Shown: in pieces, positions 37,905 through 50,965 of the stretch
How the letters are laid out: each line of letters opens with the position of its first letter
Numbering within the stretch: the first letter of the stretch is position 1
Assembly (NCBI RefSeq): GCF_040939455.1
Contig: NC_134117.1
Coordinates: forward strand, 24,545,501-24,609,500
DNA: 64,000 bases
Direction: 5' to 3'
From: Microcebus murinus
Taxonomy: Eukaryota > Chordata > Mammalia > Primates > Cheirogaleidae
Program-made: the position numbers and the translations under genes
Notes under the pieces: generated by a model
The model's input: only the letters and a program-made list of their open reading frames with translations
Told to the model about the DNA's origin: nothing
The model's database searches: none

Positions 37905-38120
37905 CAGGTTGAGCATCTCAAATCCAAAATCTGAAATGCTCCAAAATCTAGACTTTCTGAGTACTGACATGATGTTCAAAGGAAATGCTCATTGGAGCAT
38001 TGTGGATTTCCAATTTCTGGATTAGGGATATTCAACTGACAAGTCTAATACAAATATCCCAAATCCAAGAGCTGAAACATTTTTGGCCCCAACATTTCAA
38101 ATAAGGGATACTCAACCTGT
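37905..38120. mobile_element. Tigger-like (Tc1/mariner) miniature element
   Basis: Starts 'caggttgagcatctcaaatcc' after TA and ends 'aagggatactcaacctgt', so the ends are inverted repeats. Internal 'aaatgctcattggagcattg' is typical of this primate Tigger-derived family. About 215 bp, non-coding. Confidence 0.8.
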
Positions 38121-38189
38121 GGGTTTTTTTAAATTATCTTTTTTATGCTGATATGCTATTTTTTAAATTTTTATTTAATTTTATTTTCT

Positions 38190-38295
38190 TAGAGACAGGA
38201 TTCTCACTATGTTGTCTAGGCTGGACTTGAACTCCTGGGCTCAAGCCATCCTCCCAGGTATCTGGGACTACAGGCACACCCCACCACATCTAGCT
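38190..38295 (-). mobile_element. Alu monomer-like fragment, antisense
   Basis: 'ttagagacaggattctcactatg' to 'caccacatctagct', one short arm. Confidence 0.7.
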
Positions 38296-38599
38296 CAACC
38301 TGTTTTGTTGGTGTCCATATTCAGTATTTGTAGATCAAGGAGATATTAGTGTGTAGTTTTCTTTTCTTGTAATGTCTCAGTCTAGTTTTCGTATCAAGAT
38401 AATACTGGTCTCATAGAATGAGTTGGAAAGTATTTTCTTCTGTTTTTTTGGAAGAGCTTATGAGGTATTGGTATTAGTTCTTATTTAAATGTTTGGTAGT
38501 ATTCACCAGTGAAGCCATCAGGGGCTCGGCTTTTTTCCATAAGTAGTTTTTTTTTTAATTAATAATTCAGTCTCTTGTTACAGGTCTTCAGATTATATG

Positions 38600-38750
38600 T
38601 ATGTATGTATGTATATATGTATTAATGAATGAATAAGATGGTTTCTCACTGTGTTATCCAGACTGGACTCCAGTTCCTGGGCTTAAGCAATCCTCCTGCC
38701 TCAACCTCCCGAGTAGCTGGAACTGAAGACACGTGCCACCACTCTCAGTT
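38600..38750 (-). mobile_element. Alu monomer-like fragment, antisense, with (TATG)n tail
   Basis: 'atgtatgtatgtatgtatat' tail followed by one arm from 'ggtttctcactgtgttatcc' to 'cgtgccaccactctcag'. Confidence 0.68.
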
Positions 38751-38769
38751 TATTCAGATTGTCTATTTC

Positions 38770-39062
38770 CTTTTTTTTTTTGAGACAGAGTCTTGCTCTG
38801 TTGTCTGGGCTAGAATGCAATGGTGTCATAGCTCACTGTAGCCTCAAATTCCTGGGTTCAAGTGATCCTTCTGCCTCAGCCTGCTGAGTAGCCCTGACTA
38901 CAGACATGCACCATCATGCCTGGCTAATTTTTTTTCTATTTTTGGCAGAGATGGGTTCTTGCTCTTGCTCAGGCTGGTCTTGAACTCCTGAGCTCAAGTG
39001 ATCCTCCCTGCTCTTCCTCCCAGAGTGCTAGGGTTACAGGCGTGAACCACCACGCCCAGCCC
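38770..39062 (-). mobile_element. Old Alu, antisense
   Basis: T-run, 'gagacagagtcttgctctgttg' to 'gtgaaccaccacgcccagccc'; lacks the lemur-specific middle. Confidence 0.87.
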
Positions 39063-39947
39063 AAGTCTTCTATTTCTTTGTTGATCTTCTGTCTACTTGT
39101 TCTATGAAAAATGAGGCATAGAAATATCCAATTATTATTGCTGAATTGTCTCCGCCTTCAATTCTGTCATGATATATCTTTTTCCATTCTTTTACTTTCA
39201 GTCTATTTGTATATTTGAATCTAAAAATGTATCTCCAGTAGGTAGTTGGATCTTGATATCTTTATCTAGTCTGACAGTCTCTGCCTTTTGATTGTTTATT
39301 CCATTTTCATTTAATGTTACTATTGACATAGTTGGGTTTACATCACTACCTTTCTTGTTTTGTATACGTCACGTCTTTTTGTTCCTATGTGCCTTCTTTA
39401 CTGCTTTCTTTGGCATTTTCTTTGGCAAGTGAACATTTTCTAATGTGACATTTTTATTTCCTTAATGATTTATTTTTCCTTTTTTTTAGGCATTTCTTTA
39501 GTGGTTGTTTTAGGGCTTACCACATGCATCTTAATTTCTGAAAATCAGCTTCAATTTATACTAACTTAATTGCAGTGAAATATAGAAATGTTATTCCTGT
39601 GGAGTTCTAAGTAATGTATACATGCAACACCCACTTCAGTAAACTTTATTTGCAAAGGAAACACACTATAAAAAAGGAGGAATTCCATATATTTTTGAGA
39701 AAGTGAGGACACATTAGAAAGAGGACTCTAATTTTGTCCACTTTATTATTTCTGGAGCTAGGACTAGATGATAATGGGGGAAAAGTCCATATTTAGATTT
39801 TAGGTACATTTCTTTTGTGGGAGATTTTCTCACATGTAGGTGTTAAACACAGCATTTAGATCCTGCTCTATTCCTTGTTGAACTAATAGCCCACAGCTAT
39901 TTTTATTCCTGTACTCAAAATGTGAACAATCAGAGCTCATTGGCTCT

Positions 39948-40287
<340 letters not shown>

Positions 40288-40750
40288 ATTTTATCTTTCT
40301 TAATAAATTATGCCAAATACTTACTTAAGCCTTTTGAAGGTGGTTGGGAGAGACTGCCTTTATGACTAAGGTAGTGATAGTGGAGTGGCTGCTTCAATAT
40401 GATTAGAGGTAACTAAGAGTATGGGCCTTGAGGTAAACTGAAAAGGTTATGTTCTGAGCAGACAGTTGCAGATGAAATTGTCTAGAACACTGGAGGAGAA
40501 ATGAATGATTGGTACTTTGCTCCAGAATGTTGCAGCCCTTGGTCCCAGATGTGTGAGTGAATGGCCCCCACATGGCGGGAGACCAGATTTTCTCCTTGCT
40601 CTTTAGGTTCACAGTCTCACACTATTTTTTAATTCTCTAAATATGTATTTATACAGCAAAGGCCTCTGGTTTGCACTTGTTCCGTTAGTAATTGATTGCA
40701 TCTACTACCTATAATTTTACATTATGGTAAACTAACTTCAGTTTTTAGAC
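40288..40750. other. Intron without recognised gene
   Basis: Single-copy-looking; the reverse frame at 40403-40612 is not recognised. Confidence 0.35.
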
Positions 40751-41050
40751 TGGGCCGGGTGGCTCACACCTGCAATCTTAGCACTCTGGGAAGCTGAGGT
40801 GGGAAGAGAGCTTGAACTCTATAGTTCGAGACCAGCCAGAGCAAGACCAAGACCCTGTCTCTACTAAAAATTAAAAATATTAGGGTGTTATGGTGTGTGC
40901 CTGTAGTCCCAGTTATTCGGGAGGCTGAGGCAGGAGGATCCCTAGAACCCATGAGTTTGAGGTTGCTGTGAGCTAGGCTGATGCCACGGCACTCTACTTA
41001 GAGCAACAGAGTGAGACCCTGTCTCAAACAAAACAAAATAAAGAAAAAAA
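40751..41050 (+). mobile_element. Alu, sense
   Basis: 'gactgggccgggtggctcacacc' to 'gtctcaaacaaaacaaaat' with an A-rich tail. Flanks share 'agtttttaga/agtttttaaa'. Confidence 0.88.
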
Positions 41051-41053
41051 ATA

Positions 41054-41517
41054 GTTTTTAAACTTTGACTTTTTATGAGTATCTGAGATGAGCCATCTGA
41101 CATTTTTTCTGCTGATCTTTTTTTTTTTTTTTTTCTTCTCTCCCTCTGCTGATCTTTTAATAAGCAGGACCTACCATATGCTATTTCCGATTTCTTTGGG
41201 AAAGCATCAAAATTCTGAGAAGAGAGAGATTGGGAGGAGAAAAAAAGTGAATGAGAAGCAGTGTGGGGAGTTTGTGGGAGATATATTTGGGATCCTTTCT
41301 TTAGAAGTCTGTGGATTAAGGGGTATGTCTTTATTCTTTTGTTTCTGCCACTGTTTCCTTATCTTTGCAGCTCTTTCTAAATGCTAGAAATTGAGAACCA
41401 TCAAGGCAGTCAAAGTGACCTAAAATTGTTGCTCTGTCTTAATAAGTCAGGAATAAAAGTATTTCCAATTGACTCATTATATAATGAGGTCATAGGAGTG
41501 GGAAGGGCCTAGACTCG
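41054..41517. other. Intron without recognised gene
   Basis: A T-tract at about 41118 is not followed by an Alu body. Nothing else recognised. Confidence 0.35.
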
Positions 41518-41708
41518 CAGGCGTTCTCAAGCTACGGCCGTTGGGACACATGTGGGTGTTTTTGCCCGTTTGTTTTTTTACTTCAAAATAAGATATGTGC
41601 AGTGTGCATGGGAATTTGTTCATAGTTTTTTAAAAAACTATGTCTGGCCCTCCAATGGTCTGAGGCACAGTGAATTGGCCCCCTGTTTAAAAAATTTGAG
41701 GACCCCTG
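41518..41708. mobile_element. hAT miniature element
   Basis: The left end is CAGGCGTTCTCAAGCTACGG and the right end, reverse-complemented, is CAGGGGTCCTCAAATTTTTT, so about 13-bp inverted repeats. Internal 'tttttgcccgtttgttttttt' and 'aaaataagatatgtgcagtgtg' fit a known abundant hAT non-autonomous family whose name I cannot fix. Flanks show CCTAGACT / CCTAGAGT, a possible 8-bp duplication with one mismatch. Confidence 0.7.
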
Positions 41709-41969
41709 GCCTAGAGTGTATATGGGACCAAACCCTATCATTCCTGGGCTTTTGCTCTTTCCCAGTCAGCTCTCCCTAGCCTCTGGCTCTCTAGAGATGG
41801 GCTGCGTTTGCTGGCACAACTATCCATGGTCCTTTATGGTTGTATCACTCCCTAATTATTATCGATCCCAAAGTAAGAAGAAAATTTTTTGTTTTCACCT
41901 GAGAGGTTTATTTTTTTTCCTCAAAGGAACTCTTGTTATGAAATGTAGACATTTAAAAATGGCTTACTT

Positions 41970-42307
<338 letters not shown>

Positions 42308-42561
42308 TTAATGAAAGACTGGTTTCTAACTATAACTTATATGAAGTCTAGCTACAAAGGGGATAAATAGGCATAGTTTAGGCTCCTAATTCCTTTCCCT
42401 TTTCCATCTTACATTTAAGATTCTTTTTATAAACTGTGGGCAATTGTTCATCTTATCCTTTATTTTTCCAGTCTCCATTTATATAATATTTCCCAAGAGT
42501 AAGGCTGGAATTCTGGTCACACAACTCAGATATTTTAACCATGTTGAACAGTAGATTGTTA

Positions 42562-42898
42562 TTTTTTTTTATTTTGTTTTGTTGTTTTGAGACAGTCTCA
42601 CTCTCTTGCCTGGGCTGTAAGTGCTGTGGCATCAGCCTAGCTCAGAGCAACCTCAAACTCCTGGGCTTAAGCTATCCTCCTGCCTTAGCCTCCCAAGTAC
42701 CTGGGACTACAGGCACGCATCACTGTGCCCAGCTAATTTTTTCTATATTTAGTTGTTTGCCTAATTTCTTTCTATTTATAGTAGAGATGGGCTCTCACTC
42801 TTGCTCAGGCTGCTCTCCAACTCCTGAGTTCAAAAGAATCCGCTTGCGTTGGCCTCCCAGAGTCCTAGGATTACAGGCGTGAGCCACCGCACCTGGCC
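42562..42898 (-). mobile_element. Alu, antisense, full length
   Basis: Perfect 12-bp duplication AGTAGATTGTTA at 42550-42561 and 42899-42910. Confidence 0.94.
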
Positions 42899-43049
42899 AG
42901 TAGATTGTTAATATGCTAATGGGAGGAAGAAGCCATTGCTATTGGGTAGCCATATGTTATCCTATCAGCAAACCCAAACAGACTTCTCTTCAGCAGATGA
43001 AACTTAGGTTTATTTGGATTATTGTGGCCAATACAAGAAGTGTTCTTGG

Positions 43050-43398
<349 letters not shown>

Positions 43399-43409
43399 AG
43401 TGTTCTTGG

Positions 43410-43974
43410 ATCTATAGGCACTTAATCACTCTAAATTCTCAGGTTTATACAACAATGGCTAAGGTACTAGACCTCCTCTTTTCTATTGGACTTTGTACTT
43501 GCAAGTCAGCAATGCCTGAATTATAAAACCTTAAAAGCTGAAAAGAACCTAAGAGGTCATCTATCCCATCTCCTTCCTAAAGCATAAATCTCATATGTTG
43601 GGGATATATTCAGCTTCTGCTTGAGTACTTAGTGACATAGTGATTAATACTTTAGGCTCCAGACTATTCAGTTTTTTAAATGATGGGAATCTCTTCTTTA
43701 AGTTGTAACTCTTCCTCTTTATAACCTGAGCGTATTGATTCTATTTCTACCTTCACATACAACAAAAAATTTGTCTTCTAAATGTTAACTTCTTCAAAGG
43801 GCTAACATGTATACTATTATGATACATTATTTCTTCCCTCAATTGTTCTTCATATGGCATGGTTTCAAAATCTCTAATGTGCTGTGATTGTTCTTTGGAC
43901 ATATGCTAACTTGTTAATTTATCTCTTAAAGTATGGTGTTAGGGTGTTCCTTGTACCAAAAAACCATTCAGTAA
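43410..43974. other. Intron without recognised gene
   Basis: Single-copy-like. A degraded MER/L2-like string around 43540-43760 ('aaagctgaaaagaacctaagaggtcat') resembles an MIR or L2 fragment, unclassified. Confidence 0.35.
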
Positions 43975-44059
43975 ATGCTTACTGGATTGATTTTGTTTTT
44001 TTTTTTTTTTTTTTTTTTTTTTTTGATTCTGTTTCACTTAGGCATGCTTACTGGATTGA
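43975..44059 (-). mobile_element. Extremely truncated retro-insertion (poly-T) with 16-bp duplication
   Basis: ATGCTTACTGGATTGA occurs at 43975-43990 and perfectly at 44044-44059. The 53-bp insert is a T-tract plus 19 nt (GATTCTGTTTCACTTAGGC). On the - strand this reads as a short 3' end followed by poly-A, i.e. a 5'-truncated reverse-transcribed transcript of unknown source. Confidence 0.75.
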
Positions 44060-44162
44060 ATGACACCTAGAATTGGATCTAGGTATGCAGCTCAGATTAC
44101 AAAGAGACTGTTAGTGCCCATGATATGGACATATTTTATTTGCAGCCTCGAATTGCATTGTT

Positions 44163-44467
44163 ATTAGTATTTTTATTATTATTTTAAGACAGCATCTTAC
44201 TCTGTTGCTGGAGCTAGAGTGCAGTGGCATCATCATAGCTTGCTACAACCTCAAACTCTTGAGCTCAAGTGATCTTCCTGCCTAAGGCTCCCAAGTGGCT
44301 GGGACTACAGATTTGTGCCACCATGCCTGGCAAATTTGTCTATTTTTTTTGTAGAGACCAGGTCTTGCTCTTGCTCAGGCTAATCTCGAACTCCTGGCCT
44401 CAAGCAGTCCTCCTGCTTGGGCCTCCCACAGTGCTAGGATTATAGATGTGAGCCAGCTCCCCTAGCC
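44163..44467 (-). mobile_element. Old Alu, antisense
   Basis: 'ttttaagacagcatcttactctg' to 'gtgagccagctcccctagcc'. Near-duplication 'ttgcattgt(t)atta' flanks it. Confidence 0.85.
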
Positions 44468-44747
44468 TGCATTGTATTATTTGCAGCTGAATGACATTAT
44501 TGGTACATAGCAAATTGGCATAGCAAACTAAAACCTTCAAATCTATTTAAAGTAACCTGCTCTCAAGCCACCTCTCTCCTGTCCTGTACTTTTTCAGTTG
44601 GGAGTGGTATTTTGCTTTGCTTTGGTTTATGGTGCTGAGTTTTTTTTTTAATCTTATTTTAATACTGCCTGTTCATTACAGAAAAAATTTAAACAATGCA
44701 GAAAAGTACAAAGTAAAGTAAAATCATCTAAAATCTCACCCTTCAAG

Positions 44748-45053
<306 letters not shown>

Positions 45054-45058
45054 TCAAG

Positions 45059-45927
<869 letters not shown>

Positions 45928-46013
45928 TTGAAGATGTTGTAGCAAGTATTAGTTCTTATATTGAGAAATTAGAGTGAACATACAGGTAAAGGGCAGTAAA
46001 AAGATAGTTTCAG

Positions 46014-46303
<290 letters not shown>

Positions 46304-46316
46304 AAAAAGATAGTTT

Positions 46317-47455
46317 TGGAATGATGTTGGGAGAGCTTTACTGAGGAAGAAGATGCTCTTCACTGTTTTCTCTCTTAAGTAGTAGTAAGCATAGTGGTCA
46401 CAATAAAGGTTCTTCTGACTTGGGGTCCTTTTGGAGGGAAAAGTATGAAACTCACTGCTACATGCTAGTTCTCCCCTAAACAAGTCTTGCTGTGTGCATT
46501 TCATTCCCTGCATTCTTAAAGAAGGTATCTGGATTGATAATCTGGTATTGATAATCTGGAACTGAAACTGAGGCAGGGTTTTAAGCAGGCAATTAATGAC
46601 ATGGTAAGAATTTTTACTTTCAGTGGATTAATTGTTAAATGAATTATGTCTGCATTTTATTGTCATTTTACTGTGGCATCAGCTTAATTATAAATATGGT
46701 GTTACATAGTAGAAGACAATAATAAACAGAATTATGCACTGAGTGATCAGACTTAAGGAATTTCTAACTCTAAGGAAAGATTTTCTTCTTAAACTGTCTC
46801 TTGCTATTCTTTTTATGTAGGTTTTGATTATTTTTACCTCAAATATACATTTCTCTCTGGAGCCCAGATATTGTTCATGCTTTAGAAAAGTGGGCTCCTG
46901 TTAGAAGAGGTTTAATGAGATTTTTTTGTTCTAATAGGTGTCTATATAATTTCTTTTAAAACCAATAACACATGAGTGGTATGTCAAACATGGGGTGTAC
47001 TAGTGCATTTTCACTACCCTGCATACGAAAGAACATTAATTTTTGTCTCATTAAATTCCATTTTTGTATGATGAAAATTTTCAGTCTTAAGGAAACTCCA
47101 GAGACAGTTGGTTCCCATTGGTCTCTCCTAACATGCATTCATCTTGGCAACACATCTGAAAAGGCAGCAGGAGTAGCCATCCATGGTTGGATCTCATTCT
47201 GAGAGGCAAAGGGTAGAAGATTTCTGACCAGAGATTTGACTATACCTCATCTTTCTCGTGTGATAATTTAGTAGATGGCATTCAAATAGGAAAGGATTAA
47301 AATCTGCTCCTTTTGCCCATTTAGTCTGAACCGATTTTCGAATTATGTAAAAAAAAAAAACAAAACAGTAACTATTTGATAAATTCTAAAGAGTATTAAT
47401 GAATATGTATAATAAATCTTGATCATAAAATGAACATATAGGAACCACTTACCTT
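46317..47455. other. Intron, mostly single-copy
   Basis: Nothing assignable in about 1.1 kb. Small frames at 46956-47202 on both strands overlap and are not recognised. Confidence 0.38.
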
Positions 47456-47470
47456 AAGAAATAAAATGTT

Positions 47471-47743
47471 CAGGCAGATCGTTTGAGTTCAGGAGTTCAA
47501 GATCAGCCTGAGCAAGAGCAAGACCCCGTGTCTACTCAAAACAAATAGAAAGAAATTAGCTGTACAACTAAAAATATATACAAAAAGTTAACTGGGCATG
47601 GTGGCACATGCTTGTAGTCCCAGCTACTTGGGGGTCTGAGGCAGTAGGATTGCTTGAGCCCAGGAGTTTGAGGTTGCTGTGAGCTGGGCTAATGCCATGG
47701 CACTCTAGCCCGGGCAACAAAGTGCTGTCTCAAAAAAAAGAGA
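47471..47743 (+). mobile_element. 5'-truncated Alu, sense
   Basis: Begins inside the left arm ('caggcagatcgtttgagttcagg'). Flanked by AAGAAATAAAATGTT (47456-47470) and AAGAAATAGAATGTT (47744-47758). Confidence 0.9.
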
Positions 47744-47787
47744 AAGAAATAGAATGTTACCAATTCACTGAAACTCAAGCTTTCTTT

Positions 47788-48220
47788 CTTTTTTTTCTTT
47801 TTTTTATTTTATTTTATTTTATTTTATTTTATTTTATTTTATTTTATTTTATTTTATTTTATTTTATTTTACTTTACTTTACTTTATTTTATTTTATTTT
47901 ATTTTATTTTAAGACAGAGTCTCACTGTGTTGCCTGGGCTAGAGTGCTGTGACGTCAGCCTAGCTCACAGCAACCTCAAACTCCTGGGCTCAAGCGATCC
48001 TTCTGCCTCAGCCTCCCAAGTAGCTGGGACTACAGGCCTGTACCACCATGCACAGCTAACTTTTTCTGTGTATTTTTAATTGGCCAATTCATTTCTTTCT
48101 TTTTTTTAGTAGAGATGGGGTCTCGCTCAGGCTGGTTTCAAACTCTTGACCTTGAGCTATCCGCCCACCTCGGCCTCCCAGAGTGCTAGGATTACAGGTG
48201 TGAGCCACTGCACCCAGCCT
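47788..48220 (-). mobile_element. Lemur-type Alu, antisense, with expanded (ATTTT)n tail
   Basis: The Alu body occupies 47912-48220 and its tail is the pentanucleotide tract 47806-47911. Duplication TCAAGCTTTCTTT at 47775-47787 and 48221-48233 brackets tail and body. Confidence 0.95.
47806..47911 (+). repeat. (ATTTT)n pentanucleotide tract with ACTTT interruptions
   Basis: About 21 pentanucleotide units. Around 47870-47885 three consecutive units read ACTTT before pure ATTTT resumes. Arose from an Alu A-tail. Confidence 0.96.
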
Positions 48221-48234
48221 TCAAGCTTTCTTTT

Positions 48235-49085
48235 TAATCGAGATATTTATATATGGCAAAATGTGCAAAATCTTAGATGTATAACTGAACAGCTTTTTAA
48301 ATTGATTACATAATTTTTGTACATATTTATGGGGTACATGTGATATCTGGTTACATGCATAGACTGTATAATGATCAAATAAGTTCTCTCTTCTAGCTAT
48401 TTTGATACATACAATACATTGTTGGCTATAGTCACTCTATTCTGCTATCAAACATTAGGACTTATTTCTTCTATCTAACTATATGTTTGTACTCATTAAC
48501 CAACCTCTCTTTATCCTCTCTCACACACACACCTTTCCCAGTCTCTGGTGTCTATCATTTTACTCTCTACCTCCATGAGAGATCCCACATATAAGTGAGA
48601 ACACATGATATTTTGTCTTTTTGTACCTGGCTTATTACCCTTAACATAATGACGTTCGGTTCCATTTATGTTGCTGCAAATGACAGGATTTTCTTCTTTT
48701 TTGTGGCTGAATAGCATTCCATTGTGTATATGTGTATCACATTTTCTTTTTCCATTCATCCATTGGCAGACACTTAGGTTGATTCCATATTTTTGCTATT
48801 GTGAATAGTGCTGCAATAAACGTGGAATACAGATATCCCTTTGGCACAATTATTCTTTTTTCCCTTTGTACAAATACCTAGAAGTAGGATTCTGAACAGC
48901 TTTTTACAAATGTTTACCATCTGTGTAAATCACCATTCAGATCCAGACATAAAACGTGTCTATCACTCCAGAAAGTTCCCTCATGACCCTCCTTTTCCAG
49001 TGAGTAACCTCTTTCTCCACAACTATGCCTTTTCCTGACTTCTCTCACAATAAATTCGTTTTGTGTATTCTTGATCTTCATATAA
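48235..49085 (-). mobile_element. Older L1, antisense, host of a younger L1
   Basis: 'ttatatatggcaaaatgtgca' before and 'taccatctgtgtaaatcacca', 'tgtattcttgatcttcatata' after the nested copy belong to one old antisense L1, which continues past an Alu into 49412 onward. Confidence 0.75.
48299..48892 (-). mobile_element. Younger L1 3' end, antisense, 5'-truncated, with duplication
   Basis: Duplication TGAACAGCTTTTTA occurs at 48285-48298 and about 48893-48906. The body reads 'tacatatttatggggtacatg', 'cacatataagtgagaacacat', 'tgttgctgcaaatgacagga' and 'gaatagtgctgcaataaacgt', an L1PB/L1MA-like 3' end of about 590 bp. Confidence 0.9.
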
Positions 49086-49095
49086 ACAGAATTGT

Positions 49096-49399
49096 CAGGG
49101 AGGCTGAGGCAGGCAGATTGCTCGAGGTCAGGAGTTCGAAACCAGCCTGAGCAAGAGCAAGATCCCATCTCTACTATATATAGAAAGACATTCATTGGCC
49201 AACGAATATATATATAGAGAAAATTAGCCGGGCATGGTGGCGCATGCCTGTAGTCCCAGCTACTCGGGAGGCTGAGGCAGCAGGATTGCTTGAGCCCCAG
49301 GAGTTTGAGGTTGCTGTGAGCTAGGCTGATGCCATCGCACTCACTCTAGCCTGGACAACAAAGTAAGACTGTGTCTCAAAACAAAAAAACAAAAACAAA
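49096..49399 (+). mobile_element. 5'-truncated lemur-type Alu, sense
   Basis: Starts within the left arm ('cagggaggctgaggcaggc'). Duplication AAACAGAATTGT at 49084-49095 and 49400-49411. Confidence 0.94.
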
Positions 49400-49411
49400 A
49401 AACAGAATTGT

Positions 49412-50325
49412 ATAGTATGTCCTCTTTTGTGTCTGGCTTCTTTCACTAAATATATAAGTAGTTCATTCTTGAAATAAATTTCAAGGTTTGAAATTGTGGT
49501 AAGAAACATATGACTTAAAATTTACCATCTTAACCATTTTTAACCATATATTAATAGTTCAGTACTGTTAAATATACTCACATTGTTGTACAGTAGATCT
49601 CTACAACTTTTTCATCTTGCAAAACTAAAACTGTACCCATTAAACAATTCCCCATTTCCCCCTCCCCTCAGCCAACCACCATTCTACTTTGGTACTCTAT
49701 TAATTTGACTATTTTAGACACCTCATATAAGTGGAATCATACAGTATTTATCTTTCTGTGACTGGGTTATTTCACTTAACATAATATCTTCAAGTTTCAT
49801 CCATGTTGTAGCATGTGTCAGAATTTCCTTTGTTTTTTTTCTTTTTTTTTTTGAGACAGAGTCTCACTTTGTTGCCCAGGCTAGAGTGAGTGCCGGGGCA
49901 TCAGCCTAGCTCACAGCAACCTCAGATTCCTAGGCTCAAGCGATCCTACTGCCTCAGCCTCCTGAGTAGCTGGGACTACAGGCATGTGCCACCATGCCCG
50001 CCTAATTTTTTGTATATATATTTTTAGTTGGTCAATTAATTTCTTTCTATTTTTAGTAGAGACGGGGTCTCGCTCAGGCTGGTTTCGAACTCCTGACCTT
50101 GAGCAATCCGCCCGCCTCAGCCTCCCAGAGTGCTAGGATTATAGGCTTGAGCCACCACGCCTGGCCTTTCCTTCGTTTTTAAGTTGAATAGTGTTCCATT
50201 GTATGTATGTACCACATTTTGTTTATTTATCTGTTGAAGGAAAATTGCATTGCTTCCATCTTTTGGCTATTGTGAATAATGCTTCTGTGAACATGGGTAC
50301 ATAATTATCTAATAGTTGGTTCCTT
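49412..50325 (-). mobile_element. L1 3' region, antisense, split by an Alu
   Basis: 'taaaatttaccatcttaacca', 'actgtacccattaaacaattc', 'ataagtggaatcatacagta', then after the Alu 'gtgttccattgtatgtatgt' and 'aataatgcttctgtgaacatg'. Confidence 0.88.
49839..50166 (-). mobile_element. Lemur-type Alu, antisense, full length
   Basis: Flanks 'ttcctttgttttt' / 'ttccttcgttttt'. Two arms, ends 'gagccaccacgcctggcc'. Confidence 0.92.
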
Positions 50326-50427
50326 TTTATTACTAAGCAGTATTTTATTATCACATAAATATACCACAGTTTGTTCACCCTATTTATTTTTCAATTAGAT
50401 TCTTGAAGCTTCTGGTCTCACCTATTG

Positions 50428-50428
<1 letters not shown>

Positions 50429-50521
<93 letters not shown>
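50429..50521 (+). repeat. (CT)n dinucleotide tract, about 41 perfect units
   Basis: Uninterrupted CT at roughly 50432-50513, then GTCTCTCT. The Ser-Leu and Arg-Glu runs in frames on the two strands are artefacts. Confidence 0.98.
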
Positions 50522-50639
50522 TGTTTTCCTCCCTAGGCTTGTCCCCTTCACTGGCCCACTCATCACCTGCAGAATAAAATTTAAGGTCTGTAGCATGGCC
50601 TATATTTCCATTCTTAATCTGCTTCTGTCCTTAACTATC

Positions 50640-50965
50640 TCCTCACTGCAGCTGTGTCAGACCACATGGAGCGCATAAGCCAAACCAGAGATACTTGTAG
50701 TTCTCTGGACAAACTATTCTATACTCCTGGCTCTTTGCATACATCATTTCTCCCTGTCTGGAATATCCTTCTGCAACTTGTTAGCTTTCCTCCTGAACTA
50801 GTATGTTTTGAGCATCACCTCATCCTTAGTGCCAGCCTTGGCCATACTGCAGTAGTAACTATTTACGTATCTGTGGTCTTCTTTACCAGGCTGTGAGCTC
50901 TTTGAAGGCAGTCGGCATCCATATCTTACTGATCGTAGTAACACAGTGATTATTTGTTGAACATA
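50640..50965 (+). mobile_element. L2 3' region
   Basis: 'ctggctctttgcatacatca', 'ccctgtctggaatatccttc', 'ccaggctgtgagctctttgaag' and 'gattatttgttgaac' are L2 3' landmarks. Confidence 0.83.

Larger units (their letters stand above)
37290..39660 (-). mobile_element. Old L1 ORF2-region fragment, antisense, heavily interrupted
   Basis: Reverse-complement L1 ORF2-type text appears in several blocks: 'tgtcaaatgcttttcttgcat', 'aaccttgcattcctgggataaa', 'cttatgaggtattggtattag', 'agtgaagccatcaggggctcgg', 'tttctttgttgatcttctgtc' and 'ccttttgattgtttattccat'. Inside are an Alu (37426), a Tigger-like element (37907), monomer Alus and another Alu (38770). No intact frame remains. Confidence 0.85.

Noticed and set aside
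43991..44043. Poly-T run read as a full Alu
   Set aside because: Only 19 nt of non-T sequence follow before the target duplication, so no Alu body is present.
50384..50678. Frames with Ser-Leu or Arg-Glu repeats on both strands
   Set aside because: Produced by the (CT)n tract; no flanking domain.
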